Origin: Acinetobacter proteolyticus
GTDB taxonomy: Bacteria; Pseudomonadota; Gammaproteobacteria; Pseudomonadales; Moraxellaceae
Assembly (NCBI RefSeq): GCF_000367945.1
Contig: NZ_KB849179.1
Coordinates: 2,255,747-2,319,746 of the forward strand
DNA length: 64,000 nt
Reading direction: 5' to 3'
Under the pieces are notes generated by a model. That model was not told the DNA's origin, did not search any database, and worked only from the letters and a program-made list of their open reading frames with translations. The position numbers were made by a program, and so were the translations under genes. Below are positions 1 through 8,665 of this stretch, one piece after another (the stretch's first letter is position 1; the number at the start of each line of letters is the position of its first letter).

Positions 1-36
1 TCTGTTCATGGATAGAAAGAGCCGAGTAAAGACAGA

Positions 37-462
37 TCAGGCTTTAGGAGGGCGTAAAATCTCTTGCCAATAACCAGCAAGATGTCGAGCTTGATAGTCC
101 GTATTGGTACGGGTACTCAACTCTAAAAATGGTAAAGATGCTAAACTTGGGCTGTTTTGATCTAAGCCCAGATTTATGCTTTGACAATGTGAGGTACTAT
201 TGCAGTCCAGACAATGTTGATCGCTATGCATTTTCCCATCATGGCACTGTGCTGAACTCAGTGAGTCACTTTTCGAACTTGGCATCTGATGATGTTGATC
301 CATCATTTGCTGATCGTGACATGCCATCGCTGGAATTGTAGTTGAAGTATTTTGATCGGATTGAATCGCTTGAACAGCAGCAACAGCCACACCACTTCCC
401 CCGATGAAAAATATCATCAGGAATACAAACCACAGGCGTTTGTATCGCTTAAGAAGTTGCAC
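37..462 (-). CDS. Small Cys/His-rich membrane or exported protein, DUF2946-like
   Basis: 141 residues. A basic start is followed by one hydrophobic segment (about residues 10-30), which is either a signal peptide or an anchor. Residues 45-95 are rich in Cys, His and Met: CHDQQMMDQHHQM, then CHDGKM, HCLDC and SHC. The C-terminus ends in ILRPPKA, like many DUF2946-type proteins. Cys/His/Met clusters of this kind suggest metal binding, most plausibly copper, but that is inference. The next minus-strand ATG, at position 9, could begin a downstream gene that leaves the window; in this family a TonB-dependent copper receptor is a frequent neighbour, but nothing of it is visible here. The reading frame is intact; the family call is moderate. 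Confidence 0.6.
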   Translation of the reverse strand: MQLLKRYKRLWFVFLMIFFIGGSGVAVAAVQAIQSDQNTSTTIPAMACHDQQMMDQHHQMPSSKSDSLSSAQCHDGKMHSDQHCLDCNSTSHCQSINLGLDQNSPSLASLPFLELSTRTNTDYQARHLAGYWQEILRPPKA

Positions 463-658
463 TTATGTTCCTTATTCCAATCATCAAAAAATTACTTAAT
501 GTGCCTAGGATAATTTCTTTTGCAGTTATGCACAATCATCTTTGTGTTTGAATTTCGATAATTCCACCCAAATCCCGCTGTAAACTGCTGTTTTATCGAG
601 CTAAACGGCACATCAATAAGCATGAGCAAAAATAAAGCAAAATGAATAAGTTAATGCA

Positions 659-688
659 CAAAAAAAGGACAGAAAATTGTCCTTTTTT
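659..688 (-). terminator. Intrinsic terminator downstream of rpe
   Basis: GGACA and TGTCC arms enclose a short A/T loop and are flanked by A7 on one side and T6 on the other, so it can act in both directions. On the minus strand it follows rpe, with the DnaA-box array lying between the rpe stop and this hairpin. The rest of 463-745 shows no gene. Confidence 0.65.
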
Positions 689-745
689 CATTATTTTGTT
701 GTGAATATAAACAACTGAAATCATTTTGTTTATTTTAACAACATC

Positions 746-802
746 TTATCCACCTGCTTATCAACACGGTTATCCACCGAGTTATAAACAAAGTTATCCA
801 CA
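746..802 (+). repeat. Array of five DnaA-box-like nonamers at 12-bp spacing
   Basis: Nonamers begin at 746 (TTATCCACC), 758 (TTATCAACA), 770 (TTATCCACC), 782 (TTATAAACA) and 794 (TTATCCACA). All have the same orientation and an exact 12-bp period. The last is a perfect DnaA box and the others differ from TTATNCACA at one position. A decayed copy starts at 806 (TTATGTGAA). The left flank (about 685-745) is very A+T-rich. The array begins just past the rpe stop codon, between rpe and its terminator. Translated in one forward frame the array gives a four-residue repeat (SYPP, AYQH, GYPP), which I read as a by-product rather than a gene. Confidence 0.75.
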
Positions 803-830
803 AGTTTATGTGAATAATAGAATGAAAATA

Positions 831-1517
831 CTAAACTTCTTTTGCACCAACTTGTGCCAACTCTGCACGCATTTGATCAATCACCGTTTTATAGTCAGGC
901 TGACCAAAAATTGCTGAGCCTGCAACAAACATATCTGCACCTGCTTCCGCGATTTCACGAATATTGGCTGGTCCTACACCACCATCCACTTCTAAACGGA
1001 TATCACGACCACTGGCATCAATAATTTGACGGGCTTGACGTAATTTTTCCAACGTCATTGGAATGAATTTTTGCCCACCAAACCCTGGGTTTACACTCAT
1101 CAATAGAATTTGATCGACTTTATCCAATACATAATCAAGATAGTGCAACGGGGTTGCTGGATTGAACACTAAGCCTGCTTTAGCTCCACCGGCCTTAATC
1201 AACTGTAACGAGCGATCAATATGATCCGTTGCTTCTGGGTGGAAGGTAATAATGTCCGCACCTGCTTCCAAGAAATCACCGATCATACGATCAACAGGTG
1301 AAACCATCAGATGCACATCAATCGGCGCTTTGATGCCATAGTTTTTCAGTGCCTTACATACCCCTGCACCAAAAGTCAGGTTAGGTACATAGTGGTTGTC
1401 CATCACATCAAAATGTACAACGTCTGCGCCCGCAGCTAGAACTTTCTCTACATCTTCACCTAAACGTGCAAAATCAGCAGATAAAATCGAAGGCGCAATT
1501 AAATAAGGCTTGGACAT
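831..1517 (-). CDS. rpe: Ribulose-phosphate 3-epimerase
   Basis: Interconverts D-ribulose 5-phosphate and D-xylulose 5-phosphate in the non-oxidative pentose phosphate pathway (cytosol). At 228 residues it is family length and a complete TIM barrel. Visible family motifs are [14 protein letters not shown] at the N-terminus, [18 protein letters not shown] with metal-binding His and catalytic Asp, [15 protein letters not shown] in the phosphate-binding half, and LEVDGGV followed by [14 protein letters not shown]. It is transcribed alone on the minus strand; the nearest upstream gene (DUF2218) is divergent. The only oddity is the DnaA-box array immediately after its stop. Confidence 0.96.
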   Translation of the reverse strand: MSKPYLIAPSILSADFARLGEDVEKVLAAGADVVHFDVMDNHYVPNLTFGAGVCKALKNYGIKAPIDVHLMVSPVDRMIGDFLEAGADIITFHPEATDHIDRSLQLIKAGGAKAGLVFNPATPLHYLDYVLDKVDQILLMSVNPGFGGQKFIPMTLEKLRQARQIIDASGRDIRLEVDGGVGPANIREIAEAGADMFVAGSAIFGQPDYKTVIDQMRAELAQVGAKEV

Positions 1518-1698
1518 GGACGACCTGGCAAACTCTAAGAAAATAATGCAAGGATTATAGCAAATTTAGCGAACTTAAGTCTGTTACAAAGTCATTATTA
1601 GGACATTGCAAACTTGCAACAACGCGTTGCATCTGAACTATTTTTATCTTTTCTCAGCTTTGCTATGGTATGGAGTGAAATAAGAGGATGTCTAAAAC

Positions 1699-1974
1699 AT
1701 GAACAGTACGACTCAAATCACAACCACTGAAGGAAAACGAATCAGTAAGCGCTTACTGAACCATTGGAAACATAAATTTGAAGTCTTGGAAACCGAAACC
1801 CATTCAAAAATTTTTATGCCGACGGCTACGGTGACACTTACACCACAGGAACAACATTTGGCTGTACTGATTGAAAATCAACAAGAAGATGTAGCGCGTC
1901 TAGAACAGGTGGTACTGGATCATTTAAACCGTATGGCACAACAGGAATTTGTTGCTGAATGGCAGCATAGTTAA
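1699..1974 (+). CDS. DUF2218 family protein
   Basis: 91 residues, with no signal peptide or membrane segment. The pattern of a short TTEGKRISKRLLNHWKHK start, a central TATVTLTP stretch and a C-terminal LEQVVLDHLNRMA helix matches the DUF2218 family of small cytosolic proteins. These often occur near iron or siderophore genes elsewhere; here the neighbours give no such hint (divergent rpe, OmpA-like lipoprotein downstream). An AAGAGGATG sequence ahead of the ATG supplies the ribosome-binding site. The biochemical function is unknown. Confidence 0.75.
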   Translation: MNSTTQITTTEGKRISKRLLNHWKHKFEVLETETHSKIFMPTATVTLTPQEQHLAVLIENQQEDVARLEQVVLDHLNRMAQQEFVAEWQHS

Positions 1975-1995
1975 AAAACTGAAAAGTGTTAAATC

Positions 1996-2032
1996 AGCGG
2001 GCAGATCAGTATTTCAATTCAATCTGTCTGCT
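1996..2032 (+). terminator. Weak hairpin after the DUF2218 gene
   Basis: AGCGGGCAGAT and ATCTGTCTGCT can pair with two G-U wobbles across a 15-nt loop and are followed by A/T-rich sequence without a clear T-run. A poor intrinsic terminator or only a structured spacer. Confidence 0.3.
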
Positions 2033-2091
2033 TAAAATTAAAAATAGTATTTTGTTTTGGATATCATGTACGCCTTAAATAGGGAAAGCAT

Positions 2092-3099
2092 ATGAATAAA
2101 AAAATTTCATCCGTCATGCTAATGACGGCAATCATCAGCCTAACGAGCATCGGTTGTAGTAAAAAACCAGAAAAGCATGAGGCAGCCGAAACAAATACTG
2201 CGACAACAGAACATCAATCAGTTGAAGCACAAACAAAAACCGATAGCTTCAGTATCGATCAAATTCCGATTTCGAATGTTGAACTTGGAGATTTGCCATT
2301 TATTCAACTCCCTAAAGGGTATCATTTTGCGCATCAATCCACTGAAAACTTCGCTCAAATGGAATTTTGGGTCGGAGGCAAACTTGAGAAAGTTGAGGGT
2401 AAACTTTTCAATGGACGAATCGATGCGGAAGAGAATAACCAAGAAACCTCTTTCTTGGAATTACAGCGTAATTTGGATGCGGTTATTAGCGACTTAGGTG
2501 GGAAAAAAATTACAGACAGTAAAATCCCGACAGAGCTTGCTAGCCAACTTTCAGAAAAATATGGCGTAGCTTATGTCGATGGATTAGGAGATATTTATAA
2601 CAATCCGACACAAAGCTATGTGATTCATCAGAATCATCGAGATATCTGGTTTCAAATCACTCAAAGTGGACGCTCAGCGGGTTTATTGGTCTTAGAAACC
2701 CGACCAGTAGAAATAACTGCTAAAGCCCTGTCTGCAAATCAGTTAAAAGCAGCTTTAGATCAAAACAATAAAGTTGATATACAGATTAATTTTGAAACAG
2801 ATAAAGCCACATTACTAGCAAACTCACATGAACAAATCACCCAAATACTGAACTTATTAAAAAGTGATGATGCGCTCAAGCTTGAAATTAATGGCTATAC
2901 CGATAACTCAGGTGAGTCCGCACATAATTTGAAACTCTCTCAGGCAAGAGCTCAAACTGTCGTCAAAGCATTGACCGATGCAGGCATAGATCCATCCCGT
3001 TTAAAGGCGCAAGGCTTTGGTGATACCAAACCGGTTTCCAGTAATGAGAGTGAAGAAGGTAAAGCCAAAAACAGAAGAGTCGAATTAGTAAAATTATAA
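2092..3099 (+). CDS. OmpA-family lipoprotein
   Basis: 335 residues. The N-terminus MNKKISSVMLMTAIISLTSIGCSKK is a lipoprotein signal; cleavage before Cys22 (SIGC) would leave a lipidated protein, probably in the outer membrane. Residues 30-210 form a family-unassigned domain. The C-terminal part (about 225-335) is an OmpA-like peptidoglycan-binding domain: INFETDKATLL, LEINGYTDNSGES, LSQARAQTVVKAL, LKAQGFGDTKPV and the closing NRRVELV. It probably ties the outer membrane to the cell wall. It is a single gene ending at the 3112-3171 palindrome. The domain call is strong and the specific role unknown. Confidence 0.88.
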   Translation: MNKKISSVMLMTAIISLTSIGCSKKPEKHEAAETNTATTEHQSVEAQTKTDSFSIDQIPISNVELGDLPFIQLPKGYHFAHQSTENFAQMEFWVGGKLEKVEGKLFNGRIDAEENNQETSFLELQRNLDAVISDLGGKKITDSKIPTELASQLSEKYGVAYVDGLGDIYNNPTQSYVIHQNHRDIWFQITQSGRSAGLLVLETRPVEITAKALSANQLKAALDQNNKVDIQINFETDKATLLANSHEQITQILNLLKSDDALKLEINGYTDNSGESAHNLKLSQARAQTVVKALTDAGIDPSRLKAQGFGDTKPVSSNESEEGKAKNRRVELVKL

Positions 3100-3111
3100 T
3101 GCTCTAACAAA

Positions 3112-3171
3112 TTAGGGGCTGTTGGCATTTCGGCTATGCCTTATGTTATAGGCTCAAACAACAGCCCCTAA
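3112..3171. repeat. Long palindrome between convergent genes, possible dispersed element or bidirectional terminator
   Basis: A perfect 13-bp inverted repeat: TTAGGGGCTGTTG at 3112-3124 and CAACAGCCCCTAA at 3159-3171. Inside the 34-nt loop is a smaller hairpin, GGCAT and ATGCC. It lies between the convergent OmpA-like gene and fghA. There is no T-run, so it is not a classical terminator. Confidence 0.6.
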
Positions 3172-3188
3172 GCAGAACCTTTCGGTTG

Positions 3189-4028
3189 TTAATTTTTTTC
3201 TAATTGAATCGCATGAAACTGTAAGTGATCATCGATAAAACTTTGTATGAAGTAATAGCCGTGATCATAGCCTTTGTGTTGGCGTAAAGTCAGGTGTTGC
3301 CCTGCATCCAGACAAGCTTGCTTAAACTTTTCTGGGTTCAGTTGCGCATAGAACTGATCATCCAAACCTTGATCAATTAAAATTTCATCAAATACACTGC
3401 CCTTTTGCTGAACCAAAGCCGTCGCATCATGTGCGAGCCATTGTTGTTGATCAGCACCTAAATATTGGGCGAATGCTTTTTCACCCCAAGGACAAATACT
3501 CGGTGCGCAAATTGGCGCAAACGCCGAAACCGATTTAAATTGCTCTGGATATTTAAAGGCCAAGGTCAGAGCGCCATGTCCACCCATCGAATGCCCGAAA
3601 ATACCGATTTGGTTTTCGATCACAGGCAACTCTTGCAAGACATGTGCATAGAGTTCATCAACCAGATAGGACTCCATTTGATAATGCGCTGCCCAAGGCT
3701 GTTGCGTTGCATTGAGATAAAAGCCAGCACCCTGACCAATATCCCAGTGATCACCTTGAGCCACATCATCTCCACGCGGAGAAGTATCGGGCGTAATCAA
3801 AATCAGACTTAATCGAGCAGCCATTCGTTGTGCATGTGCTTTGATGGCAAAGGTTTCTTCGTTACAGGTCAATCCTGCAAGATAAAACAAAGCTGAACAC
3901 GGTTTCCCCGCTAAAGCAGCAGGAGGCAAATAAACGCCTACCTTAGTGCTTCCCTTTAAATGTTGAGATTCCAGCTGATAAATACGTTGCTCACCCTCAA
4001 AACAGCGGTTTTTTTGCAGTAGCTGCAT
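3189..4028 (-). CDS. fghA: S-formylglutathione hydrolase
   Basis: Hydrolyses S-formylglutathione to formate and glutathione, the last step of glutathione-dependent formaldehyde detoxification (cytosol). An alpha/beta hydrolase (esterase D family) of about 279 residues. Visible: LFYLAGLTCNEETF, the nucleophile elbow GHSMGGHGAL (Ser near residue 147), DQGLDDQF carrying the acid, and HKGYDHGYYF with the catalytic His. Of three possible ATGs (4037, 4034, 4028) I prefer 4028, because AGGA then sits 8 nt upstream. The start lies inside the 3' end of the C13-peptidase gene, so the two are likely translationally coupled. The formaldehyde dehydrogenase partner is not in the window. Confidence 0.93.
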   Translation of the reverse strand: MQLLQKNRCFEGEQRIYQLESQHLKGSTKVGVYLPPAALAGKPCSALFYLAGLTCNEETFAIKAHAQRMAARLSLILITPDTSPRGDDVAQGDHWDIGQGAGFYLNATQQPWAAHYQMESYLVDELYAHVLQELPVIENQIGIFGHSMGGHGALTLAFKYPEQFKSVSAFAPICAPSICPWGEKAFAQYLGADQQQWLAHDATALVQQKGSVFDEILIDQGLDDQFYAQLNPEKFKQACLDAGQHLTLRQHKGYDHGYYFIQSFIDDHLQFHAIQLEKN

Positions 4029-5442
4029 GTTCATCATCCTGTGTTTTAGTTATATCTGTTGATGCGATATTCTGAGTTGGAAATAAATAGGGCTCAAGCT
4101 GTGGCAGCATCAGCTCCATATTCCGCCCGATCGCCCACTGGGGTTCAGAAGGTTCTACGCCCTGTGCAATTTCCCATTTAGTCACGGTTTGTTTGGCTTG
4201 CTCAAATGCGGTTTTCATTGAATATTGTTCGCGCATCGCCAAATCAAAGAACGCTCGACCAAAATAAGTATAATCTGCTTCATTATTACAGCCAAACGAG
4301 GTTTTATCTGCAGCAGAAGCCGTAATAATTAAAGTATCGGGTGACTGTAATGCAGGAATAAAACTGCCTGAATAACAGGCTGAAATCACAATCACACGCC
4401 AGCGAATCCCCGATTTATCCAAGGTTTCTCTTAACCATTTTGGATCTACCTGATCTAAATCCAAGGGTGCATTTTCAATTTCAAAATGATTACGCTCACC
4501 ATGCGAAGTCATATACAGAAACAAGACATCACTATCCCGATTCATCTGCTGACCAATACGGCGTAAAGCTAACTCCATACTGGTTTTAGAGGCAATTGGG
4601 ACCTCTAAACGTGTCGCAGGATTATTAATCAGCATAATCGAGCGCCCGAAGGTTCCAAAACGCGTATCGAACTGTTCTCTTATTCGCTCAATTTCAGATT
4701 TAAATACATCCACATAGCTATCACCGGCCACCCCCATAAAATACCAATGGCTTTTGGCGATATCCCCATATTGAATTTGATCCAGCGCTTTATCCAATAA
4801 ATGGCTTTGCGCATAAAAAGCATCTTCAGCAAAGCTTGGTGGAGTTTCTTCCACTTTCCAAATCGGCTGGTCTTTCACTGAAAGTTGCCAAACTACCATG
4901 GTGGCGATCGTGGCCACAAAGACCAAGGCACGTTCCCACCAGGGCCAATTCAAGGCACGTGAAAAAACCCAAATCACAGCCAAACTTTGCCAAACAAAGA
5001 GGCCAACAAATAAGGGCGGCAGGAAGCCGTTATAAATACTGTCAGGAATGAAATTGAGATAGCCGTTTGAACCCAAATACTGAATGATGCATTGCAACAG
5101 TAGAATATTGGTATCTAGCACCAACCATAATAAGGCAGGCACCAGCATCAGACGCGGCTGATTCATGCGCTGCGAAAGGAAAATACCAACAATCAGCGCA
5201 ATAAACGGCCAAAGCGCATAACCAATCAGACCTTGGGAGTTAAACTCTCCGACTTGTCCAGCCACCAACCAGCTATACAAAGAGTTGGTACATCCTCCGA
5301 GAATTCCCCAAATAATCAGTTGGGTAATCGAGGGATGAACGACCTGTAAGGAACGACGTGACCCGAGGAACAACCACATTCCAGCAATTTGGTTACTTTT
5401 AAAATCATGCCAGATATTAATAGAGGGTTTGAGGTCGATCAT
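3997..5442 (-). CDS. Membrane-anchored C13 (legumain/caspase-like) family peptidase
   Basis: 481 residues. The first ~190 residues hold about five hydrophobic segments (roughly 40-60, 72-92, 100-120, 140-162, 172-188). The remaining cytoplasmic or periplasmic domain is C13-like: LFLYMTSHGERNHF has the catalytic His (about 314) and VIVISACYSGSF the catalytic Cys (about 356), with the usual hydrophobic strand before each. Substrate unknown; related bacterial proteins are mostly annotated only as C13 peptidases. Its 3' end overlaps the start of fghA by roughly 30 nt. The 188-bp gap to rsmJ (5443-5630) shows no gene. Confidence 0.85.
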   Translation of the reverse strand: MIDLKPSINIWHDFKSNQIAGMWLFLGSRRSLQVVHPSITQLIIWGILGGCTNSLYSWLVAGQVGEFNSQGLIGYALWPFIALIVGIFLSQRMNQPRLMLVPALLWLVLDTNILLLQCIIQYLGSNGYLNFIPDSIYNGFLPPLFVGLFVWQSLAVIWVFSRALNWPWWERALVFVATIATMVVWQLSVKDQPIWKVEETPPSFAEDAFYAQSHLLDKALDQIQYGDIAKSHWYFMGVAGDSYVDVFKSEIERIREQFDTRFGTFGRSIMLINNPATRLEVPIASKTSMELALRRIGQQMNRDSDVLFLYMTSHGERNHFEIENAPLDLDQVDPKWLRETLDKSGIRWRVIVISACYSGSFIPALQSPDTLIITASAADKTSFGCNNEADYTYFGRAFFDLAMREQYSMKTAFEQAKQTVTKWEIAQGVEPSEPQWAIGRNMELMLPQLEPYLFPTQNIASTDITKTQDDEHAATAKKPLF

Positions 5443-5630
5443 AAAATTCTTCGGGAGTTTCTCTTTTCAAGCCTAAACTGAAAATATGCCATTCTAATGA
5501 TTGAATGTGCAGTACTTTTCCTAAAAGACGCGATGCGTGACTGTAGTGTAAGCTCGACAAGAATTTTTTAGCAATCATGCTTTTGCACTATATCACAAAT
5601 CTTTACCGAGCATTGACGCAAGCCAAACAA

Positions 5631-6482
5631 TCATTCAATTCTGTTGCAAATTTGACCTTTTGGAAAATATGCATCAAAACGGCAAGCATCACCTAACCAT
5701 TGATGATCAGGCGTTTGATCTGCCAGATAAACAGCATGGCGTGGGCGCTTCACAATGACACGTTTGGCAATTTGCTGCGCCAAATGTAGGAGTTGATCAC
5801 CTAAATCCATCTCGCCATCTTCAGGCAACAACATATGCAGCAATTGCATTTGTTTTTTGACTTGTGCCTGTTTTTTTGCTGCCTGTTGATTTTGATCACG
5901 CTGTGGGAACATTGGATCTAAATACACCACATCCACCTGCTCGCCTTGCTGTACCAATTGCTGTAAATAGGTATTGGAATCTGCATAAATCAGCTCAATC
6001 CGCTGCATACAGCTTTGTAAAAATGGATCTTGCTCAGCTTTGGCTTTGCTATATTCCAATAGCACAAACAGAATCGGATGGCGCTCAATTAAACGAACAT
6101 CCGCCCCCAGATAGGCCATCAATAAACTGTCATGACCTAAACCTGCAGTGGCATCAATTAAGGTTGGCTTTTCACCGAGCTGACAGGCTCTGGCAATCAT
6201 TTCAGATTTTAGACTGGCTCTTTTCAGACGAGGAATTTCAGCGCGCCAATCCGGCTGCATTTTCATGCCATTGGCAGCAAGACTGAGCCCATCTTCATCC
6301 AAAACCAATGCCATGTCAGGATTCAAACGTAAAAAACGTGCATTGATCTTTTCAACTACTTGCCCGTTGAGCTGCACATTCAATTCAGCCAAACGGGTTT
6401 GCAGTTGTTGAAACGGCTGTGCATATTCCGCTGGATACCAACACCCCATCTGCATTACCAATGCACCCAACCTGTCCACCAT
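5631..6482 (-). CDS. rsmJ: 16S rRNA (guanine1516-N2)-methyltransferase
   Basis: SAM-dependent methyltransferase for m2G1516 of 16S rRNA in the small subunit. 283 residues as given. Family signatures: [20 protein letters not shown] (SAM-binding motif I), VRLIERHP, and VVYLDPMFP, which is diagnostic for RsmJ, then [13 protein letters not shown] near the C-terminus. Third gene of the probable tsaB-uppP-rsmJ operon. The first ATG (6482) overlaps uppP by 28 nt and lacks a clear ribosome-binding site; ATGs at 6455 or 6449 are alternatives. The N-terminal ~90 residues are variable in this family and do not settle the start. Confidence 0.9.
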   Translation of the reverse strand: MVDRLGALVMQMGCWYPAEYAQPFQQLQTRLAELNVQLNGQVVEKINARFLRLNPDMALVLDEDGLSLAANGMKMQPDWRAEIPRLKRASLKSEMIARACQLGEKPTLIDATAGLGHDSLLMAYLGADVRLIERHPILFVLLEYSKAKAEQDPFLQSCMQRIELIYADSNTYLQQLVQQGEQVDVVYLDPMFPQRDQNQQAAKKQAQVKKQMQLLHMLLPEDGEMDLGDQLLHLAQQIAKRVIVKRPRHAVYLADQTPDHQWLGDACRFDAYFPKGQICNRIE

Positions 6483-7276
6483 GTCGCAAGAATAAACAAA
6501 CCAAAGATAATGCGATAATAAGCAAATGCAGTGAAATCATGTTTAGAGACATAACGAATCAAAGCGCGAATCACCACCAAAGCAGAAACAAAGGCAACAA
6601 TGATTCCTACGCCTAACACAGCCATATCATTGCTATGCAACTCATGACGCATCTTGTACATATCCAGTAAGCCTGCGCCCATCAGCACTGGAATCCCTAA
6701 AAAGAAGGAAAACTCAGCTGCCGCTTTGCGTGATACGCCTAAGAATAATGAGCCAATAATGGTTGAACCTGAACGAGACGTTCCCGGAATCAAAGCCAGA
6801 CACTGAATCAAACCAATTAAAGTCGCTTGCTTAAAACTCAGATCATCCACTTCTTGTGTCACAATCTGATGTGGACGACGTTCCGCCCATAAAATAATAA
6901 AACCACCAACAATCAAGGCAATCGCAACGGTAATCGCATTAAATAAATAGGCTTTGACCACATCGCCGAAGGTCAAACCAATAATCACAATTGGAATTGA
7001 GGCAATAATCAGATTCAGGCTTAAACGGCGACCTTGTTCTTGTCCTGTGAGTGCGCCAATCAGTGCGCCCCACAATTTACCCCAATATTCATAGATCACG
7101 GCTGCAATTGCACCAATCTGTACAGCCACCGCAAACATATCTCGTTTTTCAACCGTCCAGAAATCTAACAGTTGACCAGTTAAAATCAAATGCCCTGTAC
7201 TTGAAATCGGTAGAAATTCGGTAATCCCTTCCACCAACCCCATAATTGCTGCTTTAAATAGCAATAAAAGATCCAT
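6455..7276 (-). CDS. uppP: Undecaprenyl-diphosphate phosphatase
   Basis: Inner-membrane enzyme (BacA/UppP) that dephosphorylates undecaprenyl pyrophosphate to recycle the lipid carrier for peptidoglycan and other envelope polymers; overexpression gives bacitracin resistance. 273 residues, polytopic. Family motifs: [21 protein letters not shown] with the conserved Glu-rich and Ser/His loop near residues 13-30, and [11 protein letters not shown] around residues 165-175, the Arg-containing active-site loop. It starts 8 nt after tsaB and its end overlaps rsmJ, so a tsaB-uppP-rsmJ transcript is likely. Confidence 0.95.
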   Translation of the reverse strand: MDLLLLFKAAIMGLVEGITEFLPISSTGHLILTGQLLDFWTVEKRDMFAVAVQIGAIAAVIYEYWGKLWGALIGALTGQEQGRRLSLNLIIASIPIVIIGLTFGDVVKAYLFNAITVAIALIVGGFIILWAERRPHQIVTQEVDDLSFKQATLIGLIQCLALIPGTSRSGSTIIGSLFLGVSRKAAAEFSFFLGIPVLMGAGLLDMYKMRHELHSNDMAVLGVGIIVAFVSALVVIRALIRYVSKHDFTAFAYYRIIFGLFILATWWTGWVHW

Positions 7277-7284
7277 AATTAACC

Positions 7285-7983
7285 TTAGTTCGCCTTACCT
7301 TGTTCGGGAATTTTTTTCCAAGCATCATCACGTAAATACACAGGCAGTGCATATTCAGCATCAACCCATTTTTGTTGTGCCGCATACACGCGTGCAATCG
7401 TTGCAATGTCCTGCGCCGTTGCCTTGATGTTGACATTTGACGTGTGCTGACTGGAAGCCGCTTCTGAGTCTATGTCAGTTGGCTTAATTAATTCTGAACC
7501 CGAACCAATCGCGGTAAATTGACAATACGCTGTGGCCTGCTCGTAACTTAACAATTTCTCATCATCAATGGCCTGCATCATGCCCTGCTCATCCAGACTA
7601 AAATTGGCAATGTAGACTTCTTGCATACGTGCATCAAGAACGGCTGTCACCTGTTCTAAGCCATTGAGACGATAAGCCGCCTGCGCCAAAGCCTGTAAAC
7701 TTGAAACAGGAATCACAGGTAAATCTTGCGACCACGCTAAGGCCTGTGCGACCGCCGCATTGATCCGTACACCACTGAATGAACCTGGACCACGACTAAA
7801 TGCAATTGCGGTTAAGTCGGCCAATTGCGTATTGGTTTGTAACAAGGCTTGTTCAATTAAAGGTAAAATGGTTTGAGTTTGTGCCTTGGTTCGCTCATCC
7901 AATTGAAAATAGAGTTCTTGAGCATCATCAATTAATGAAACAGAACACTGCTCATTTGCAGTTTCCAATGCAAGCAACTTCAT
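7285..7983 (-). CDS. tsaB: tRNA threonylcarbamoyladenosine biosynthesis protein TsaB
   Basis: Partner of TsaD and TsaE in placing t6A37 on ANN-decoding tRNAs. 232 residues, cytosolic. N-terminal MKLLALETANEQCSVSL is the ASKHA-fold start, and FSRGPGSFSGVRINAAVAQ (about residues 64-82) is the TsaB signature. The C-terminal half is divergent, as usual. First gene of the tsaB-uppP-rsmJ cluster. A hairpin (8074-8103) separates it from the carbonic-anhydrase gene upstream. Confidence 0.93.
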   Translation of the reverse strand: MKLLALETANEQCSVSLIDDAQELYFQLDERTKAQTQTILPLIEQALLQTNTQLADLTAIAFSRGPGSFSGVRINAAVAQALAWSQDLPVIPVSSLQALAQAAYRLNGLEQVTAVLDARMQEVYIANFSLDEQGMMQAIDDEKLLSYEQATAYCQFTAIGSGSELIKPTDIDSEAASSQHTSNVNIKATAQDIATIARVYAAQQKWVDAEYALPVYLRDDAWKKIPEQGKAN

Positions 7984-8073
7984 GCAAAAACCTTAGAGAA
8001 AAAGAGATCAAAAACGTCGAGTATCATACTCCACTCAAACGCGATAGGCGAGTTATTGTGTTTTTATCACCAT

Positions 8074-8103
8074 AAAAAAGCCAAGCATAAACTTGGCTTT
8101 TTA
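8074..8103 (-). terminator. Intrinsic terminator after the carbonic-anhydrase gene
   Basis: AAAAAGCCAAG and CTTGGCTTTTT arms around a CATAAA-type loop. On the minus strand it follows the gamma carbonic anhydrase stop and ends in T-rich sequence. Confidence 0.85.
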
Positions 8104-8114
8104 AACTGAAATAA

Positions 8115-8645
8115 TTAGAACTGGAACGGCTCTAAATCTAAGAAATTTTTATAATGTTCTGCATAATGCAATGCACTTAAACGTAATCGTGCAGCCCCCT
8201 GCTCATCTAAGGTTTTCACCACTTTACCCGGTGACCCCATCACCACTGAATTGTCTGGAATTACTTTCCCTTCTGGAATCAGCGCATTGGCTCCAATAAT
8301 ACAATTCTTGCCAATCACTGCATGATTGAGGATTACAGCATTCATACCAATTAAGGAATTATCGCCAATCGTACAACCGTGCAGCATCACCTTATGCCCA
8401 ATCGTGACATATTCACCCACAATCAGTTCAATGCCTGCATCGGTATGTAATACTGCATTTTCTTGAATATTGGAAAAACTACCTATCCGAATCACACAAT
8501 TATCGGCACGAACCACGGCACCAAACCAAATACTGACCTGACGTCCTAATTCAGCCTGACCAATCACGGTCGCCGTGGGTGCAACCCAACCATCCCAAGG
8601 TTCATATAAGGCTTTTGGACTCAATCCCTGATAGGTATACATCAT
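8115..8645 (-). CDS. Gamma-class carbonic anhydrase family protein
   Basis: 176 residues, a left-handed beta-helix built of hexapeptide repeats such as VGEYVTIGHKVMLHG, IGDNSLIGMNAVIL and IGKNCIIGANALIP. Three metal-ligand-like His are present (ENAVLHTD, IGHK, LHGCTIG), the arrangement seen in gamma carbonic anhydrases and in the YrdA/PaaY-like proteins. True carbonic anhydrase activity is uncertain, since many YrdA homologues have none shown. It starts 20 nt after the CoA-pyrophosphatase gene, suggesting co-transcription. Confidence 0.87.
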   Translation of the reverse strand: MMYTYQGLSPKALYEPWDGWVAPTATVIGQAELGRQVSIWFGAVVRADNCVIRIGSFSNIQENAVLHTDAGIELIVGEYVTIGHKVMLHGCTIGDNSLIGMNAVILNHAVIGKNCIIGANALIPEGKVIPDNSVVMGSPGKVVKTLDEQGAARLRLSALHYAEHYKNFLDLEPFQF

Positions 8646-8665
8646 GATAAAAACTCTTTTAAAGA

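Noticed and set aside
746..814. Array as the main chromosomal oriC
   Set aside because: dnaA, dnaN, recF, gyrB and rpmH are not nearby; the genus has its origin beside dnaA.
726..917. 63-codon frame with SYPP-AYQH-GYPP repeats
   Set aside because: The four-residue period is the 12-bp DnaA-box period translated; it has no ribosome-binding site and runs into rpe antisense.
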